Part shown: piece by piece, positions 60,120 to 64,000 of the stretch
Numbering within the stretch: position 1 is the stretch's first letter
How the letters are laid out: each line of letters starts with the position of its first letter
Assembly (NCBI GenBank): GCA_009599575.1
Contig: VWND01000072.1
Location: 186,001-250,000, forward strand
Length of the DNA: 64,000 nucleotides
Direction of reading: 5' to 3'
From: Blumeriella jaapii
Taxonomy: Eukaryota; Ascomycota; Leotiomycetes; Helotiales; Drepanopezizaceae
The notes under the pieces: model-generated
The model's input: the letters and a program-made list of their open reading frames with translations, nothing else
The model's database searches: none
What the model was told of the DNA's origin: nothing
Position numbers and translations under genes: made by a program

Positions 60120-61202
60120 ATGGCTTCCAAATCTACCTTTCCGGCACTGCTGGATACTTTACAGCAAGCATTACTCTCAGCCTCAGAATCATCCAAGAAC
60201 CTGAAGGCGCCAATTCCTCCCAAAGACGGCATCTCCCTCCTTGACGTGAAGAACGAACTCTTCCTCTCCTACCTCCAAAACCTCGTGTTTCTCATACTTC
60301 TCAAGCTGCGCAATCGCCCTTCTTTCAGCGATGATGATAAGGATGCGGATCTCGATGCTTCCGTTACCAAGAAGCTGGTCGAATTGCAGGTTTACATAGA
60401 GAAAGGTGTACGGCCACTGGAAAGCAAGCTGAAGTACCAAATCGACAAAGTGCTACGGGCAGCAGACGATGCGAAGCGGGCGGAGGAGGTTATAAGCACT
60501 CAGAATCAAGGGAAAGCTACCCAAGAGGCAGACGGCTCCGAGGAAGATAGCGATGCCGAATCTCACAGCGGCGTGGCGCTGACCGGCGCTGAAATCGACG
60601 ATCTACAATACAGACCCAATCCAGCCTCGTTCGTGCGCCCAGCAGCGTCCGTAGAAACGGACTACAAGCGGAACTCGAACTCCGGCGTTTACAAGCCTCC
60701 GCGTATCCAAGCAACCTCCATGCCTACCACAACTGGGCCGCGCGAAAAGGAAGCGAAGAAAGCGAACAAATCCGCAACTTTGGACGAGTTTGTCAACACC
60801 GAGCTGTCTACTGCCCCTATGGCAGAGCCTAGTATTGGGTCTACGATTGTGAATGGAGGAAGAAGGAGCAAGAGCGAGAAGGAAAAGGCGGACGAGAGGG
60901 AAAGGAGGGAATACGAGGAGAGAAATTACGTGCGGTTGCCGAAGGAGAGTAAGAAAGATCGGGCGAAGAAACCAAGGAAGGATGCAGGGTATGGTGGGGA
61001 AGAGTGGAGGGGTCTTGGGGACGGCATTGATCGTATTGAAAGGCTAACCGCCAAAAAGGCCGTGTCTGGGGGTGTGGTAGAGAAGAGTAGGAAACGGCCT
61101 GCTGCTGATAGACCGAAGAGTGATGGAGAAAGCATGGGACAGCATCTGCAGAAGAAGATCAAGACTATGGATAGAGTTAGGAGAGATAGAGGACGGAGGT
61201 AG
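60120..61202 (+). CDS. LCP5: Sas10/Utp3/C1D family, U3 snoRNP protein Lcp5 (neuroguidin)
   Basis: A single exon of 360 residues. Lcp5 acts in small-subunit rRNA processing in the nucleolus. The N-terminal C1D/Sas10 helical domain (about residues 1-125) includes GISLLDVKNELFLSYLQNLV and KLVELQVYIEKGVRPLESKL, the latter being the family hallmark. An acidic stretch (GSEEDSDAES) follows, then the Lcp5-specific RPNPASFVRPA and YKPPRIQATSMP motifs, YEERNYVRLPKESKK, and a basic tail ending RVRRDRGRR. The start at MASKSTFPAL is preferred over an in-frame ATG at 60012, which would add 36 residues including translated leader repeats. Confidence 0.92.
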   Translation: MASKSTFPALLDTLQQALLSASESSKNLKAPIPPKDGISLLDVKNELFLSYLQNLVFLILLKLRNRPSFSDDDKDADLDASVTKKLVELQVYIEKGVRPLESKLKYQIDKVLRAADDAKRAEEVISTQNQGKATQEADGSEEDSDAESHSGVALTGAEIDDLQYRPNPASFVRPAASVETDYKRNSNSGVYKPPRIQATSMPTTTGPREKEAKKANKSATLDEFVNTELSTAPMAEPSIGSTIVNGGRRSKSEKEKADERERREYEERNYVRLPKESKKDRAKKPRKDAGYGGEEWRGLGDGIDRIERLTAKKAVSGGVVEKSRKRPAADRPKSDGESMGQHLQKKIKTMDRVRRDRGRR

Positions 61203-61847
61203 AGACTTGTTGAAGAATTTGTTTCTCTTTCCTCACCAGCGCAGACGATACGCTGTGTTAGGATGAGATTGAACTTTTTCCCGTCTATGCCAAGTCCAAC
61301 GAGTTCAGAAGCCTTTTCACGTCTAGAGAAAGACAAATATTCTCCAAAACGCAAGACCTGACTGCGGTGCATAAGAATTAGCAATCGGTACTTCACAGCA
61401 GCACTCTAGAGCATGCATGTTTCATAATCGGGTGAGTTCTTCACGGTTACTATACCCATATATCTTGCAAGGAATTTCCTTGATGCTTCGAATGTTTTTT
61501 TCCCTTTTGCCTGAGCTTCGCTGCTATTCTTGTTGCCAGCCTTCTCTTGCTTTTTAGTCCCAGGCACGCATTTGAGTCCCTTGGTTTGACAGTACACCGA
61601 TCACTTGGCGCGAGTGGTCTACGAACACAAATGTGCTTTTCAAAGGGGCAACAGTTGCGGTCACACAGATAAGAAATATCTGCATCAGCTATCTCAACTT
61701 CTTGCAAGTAAATCCGAGATTTTTTTGGTGGCACAATGGCCCCTGAATTTTACTTGACCAAGACCAAACTAAGCGAGTGTCTAGACGAATGAAAACACCG
61801 AATCAACACAGATCTCTTCTACCCTCTCTCAACCTCTCTCCACCCAC
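61203..61847. other. Spacer between convergent genes
   Basis: It lies between the LCP5 and secreted-protein 3' ends. Short minus-strand open frames with several cysteines (61.4-61.73 kb) match nothing I know and are not called. Confidence 0.5.
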
Positions 61848-63448
61848 TCAAAGTGCCTTTCCCAGAGCTCCCAACAAATACGTGATTCCCGGGGGACTCT
61901 TCGGAATCTCAATGGAACCACTGACTCCATCATGGTGAAGTATCACTTCTGAGATATTGCGTCTGCTCGACGAGCTCCCGCCAGCACCGAAATGGATACC
62001 CCAGATGTTGACACTGGCACTCGAGCTCGTCTTGGCATCTTGCAGGAAGTTGTATACCGAGTTCCAGGTCGAAGTCTCGTTGATAGTGATAGTAAGACCA
62101 ACTTCGTAAGCAACAAGCAACTTCTGGATGCGAACGCGATTCTTGAGCGTATCGGTTGCGGATCGTAGAAGGTTGGGATAGGTAGCGCGAGCGCCGCCGA
62201 CGTCCCTAGCGTTCCCGAATCAGCTTTAAAATTCTTTGAGAGAGAAGAGGAGAGGGCTGTACCAGTATCCAGCACCGACACTAAAGGCCAATGGTGCGCC
62301 TTTCATGCTTAGATCGATGCTCACATAGTCGCTGAAGGAGTTGGACCAGGAATTGAAGACTGTTGTCTCGGTAGCTGCAGAATTCTGTTTGCTCAGCAGG
62401 CAGAACGCCGAGCCGCCGATCTTGGAGCTGGAAAAGTCATGTCCGAGGTCAGACCAGTTGTGTCCGTCGACGGATTTGTAGGTCCATTTATAATGAGTAC
62501 GTGTCGTGGAGACATCATTGAACCAAGCATCGCATGACTCTTCGAAAGAATTACCAAGGCTGTACTGAGGCTTGTAGAGGATGCCGTCTGATAGCTCGCG
62601 TTGGTACCAAGGACTAATGCTGACGATGTAGGGGCTGGCGTAAACAGGCATGTTGTAGCTAAGCTTTTGTCAACCCTGGGAGAATTCGCTATCTCACCGG
62701 AGGATTGTAACTTACCCAGGCTCAGGAAACATCTCATCTCTTGCTTGATTGTCAATCTTGTTGCGCTGGGTGGTTACGGTACGGTACTGAGGACCGAATA
62801 GAGCAATCTCATACTGCTGCAGCGCCGAGTCGGCAGTCTGGACTTGTCTGTTGTACGCAGTGAGAAGAGGGTCATTTTGAGAGACCCAGGCACCAAATGC
62901 TTGATGGGCAGCTTGGGCGCGGCTGTCGCTCAAATAGCGGCTGTAAGCAATCTCTGACTCGGCGTCGGCCTTGAATTGCGCGGCGTGCAGTGCATCTTGG
63001 AGTGACGTGATGTTGTTCAGCTGGTCCTGAGTTGGAACTTTGGTCTTGAGATCCACGGACTCAAGGTAGCTTCAAGTTGTCAGTCAATCTTATAGCACTC
63101 AGCGGTGATCTAAGCTTACGTGTACAGGTTATCAACATAACTTGGGCCATTAGGATCCATGAGTGGTTCACCAATGGTTTGGAGACAATCCGCGACACTG
63201 AACAAATCGAAGTTGGTGACTGATTGGGGGCAAGGGCTTCCTCCACGGACGGCAGCCAAATTAGGAGGGTTGACATAGACGAAGTCTTTTCCGGGATTCA
63301 GAGGTTGACCGGCAGTCAACAGATCTGAGACGAATTTGCCATAAGCGCGCCATGCGATAAGCCGAGCTTCAGAATCTGGAAGATCCTGTGCAAAGCTGAA
63401 CGTGGCCAGTGCTAGGAGCACATAACTTTTTTGGTTGGAATACTTCAT
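61848..63448 (-). CDS. Secreted protein of unknown function
   Basis: Exons are 61848..62205, 62263..62658, 62716..63069, 63120..63448 (complement), 478 residues; introns are 57, 57 and 50 bp and all keep frame. A signal peptide is likely (SYVLLALATFSFAQ), with cleavage near residue 20. The N-terminal region has two cysteines (GGSPCPQ, VADCLQTIG). The middle (residues about 110-230) is a Gln/Ala-rich helical stretch. The C-terminal half has many Tyr/Trp and Ser, including YIVSISPWYQRE, TYKSVDGHNWSDLGHDF and KNRVRIQKLLVAYEVGLTIT, and ends in a Ser/Gly/Ile-rich tail. I do not recognise the family. No catalytic motif, membrane span or GPI signal is evident. The intact splice structure suggests a functional gene. 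Confidence 0.8.
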
Positions 63449-64000
63449 GTTATAGTTGGTAAGGAGTGCTGGGGAAAAGATGTTTTTGAACTGAGGATGA
63501 AGATAGAAGATTCGTCTCGGGGGATTCCAACCTCTTATATAATGCTCTGAACTGATCTCGTAAGTGATCTTTCGCCGGGGAAGTTATTTTCGTTCACCCA
63601 TTCGCTCGTCCGAAGTGTCTTTCGACCCGACAGCCGAGAAAAGAGTTCACATCCTCGGGTCTGTCTTCCCATTGTTGTACTGGTCATACTCTGGATCACT
63701 TGGCGAGGAAGTAACACTTATGAGCTACATCTATAGACTTCAGTTGTATGCGGGATTGAGCTTGGAGTGCTCCTGTTTTCTCACATGGCCTTCAGCTGTG
63801 TGGGTAATGGAATGCTAGCAGCTCATCAATCCTAGCACAATGTCTGTTTTCCGGCTTCAGAACGATATATTCGACTCTTTCCTTTCCCTACAATTGAAAA
63901 GAATGGAATCAGAAGTCTATGTGTTGGCGCAATACTTTACTATGAATTCCGAAGTAAATGGGCAAGAGAGAACAACAAAAGACCTCCGAATATTGCCAAG
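63449..64000. other. Window right end, upstream of the secreted-protein gene
   Basis: No gene is recognised in the last 552 bp. It includes the promoter of the minus-strand secreted-protein gene. Confidence 0.5.

Noticed and set aside
61406..61734. Small cysteine-containing minus-strand frames
   Set aside because: Overlap in different frames, no signal peptide, no plausible splice joining, no family resemblance.

Overview
The window reads as nuclear DNA of a filamentous ascomycete (Pezizomycotina). Its genes have short introns (about 46-118 bp) with GT..AG ends. Families typical of that group are present, including an APSES/KilA-N protein, a GH18 chitinase, an MFS sugar carrier, Med4, Cns1 and Lcp5. 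A 27-kb AT-rich block has the look of repeat-induced point mutation (RIP). I cannot name the genus; Leotiomycetes-like is only a guess.

Left arm (1-13.26 kb), GC-normal: DNA topoisomerase II (3' end cut by the window edge), a 3.3-kb spacer with long G and C homopolymers, an APSES-domain (Bqt4-like) gene, a spacer with a degenerate ~100-bp tandem repeat, and the Hsp90 co-chaperone Cns1.

Centre (13.26-40.43 kb): four transposable elements nested one inside another, each boundary marked by a target-site duplication (TSD). The outermost is a ~1.36-kb terminal-inverted-repeat (TIR) DNA transposon (127-bp TIRs, TA duplication). Inside it is an 11.26-kb Ty3/gypsy element (LTRs of 267 and 266 bp, TTAA). 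Inside the gypsy integrase is a 6.3-kb Tad-like LINE (17-bp duplication). Inside the LINE is an 8.2-kb Ty1/copia element (302-bp LTRs, GAAAG). All three retroelements read on the minus strand. Mutational load falls from gypsy to LINE to copia, which agrees with the order of insertion. Two things here are unusual. The copia carries an apparent two-intron, cysteine-rich gene on its antisense strand between RNase H and the 3' LTR. The gypsy carries a ~1000-codon extra reading frame downstream of pol.

Right arm (40.43-64 kb), GC-normal: a secreted GH18 chitinase, a long-chain acyl-CoA synthetase, an MFS sugar transporter, the calcium sensor NCS-1/Frq1, a decayed hemerythrin-domain gene, Mediator Med4, a nonaspanin (TM9) gene with a one-base frameshift, the ribosome-biogenesis protein Lcp5, and a secreted protein I do not recognise. 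These are scattered housekeeping and metabolic genes, not a cluster. Exon coordinates were worked out by hand from splice motifs and reading-frame continuity; every multi-exon model given as intact closes to whole codons.
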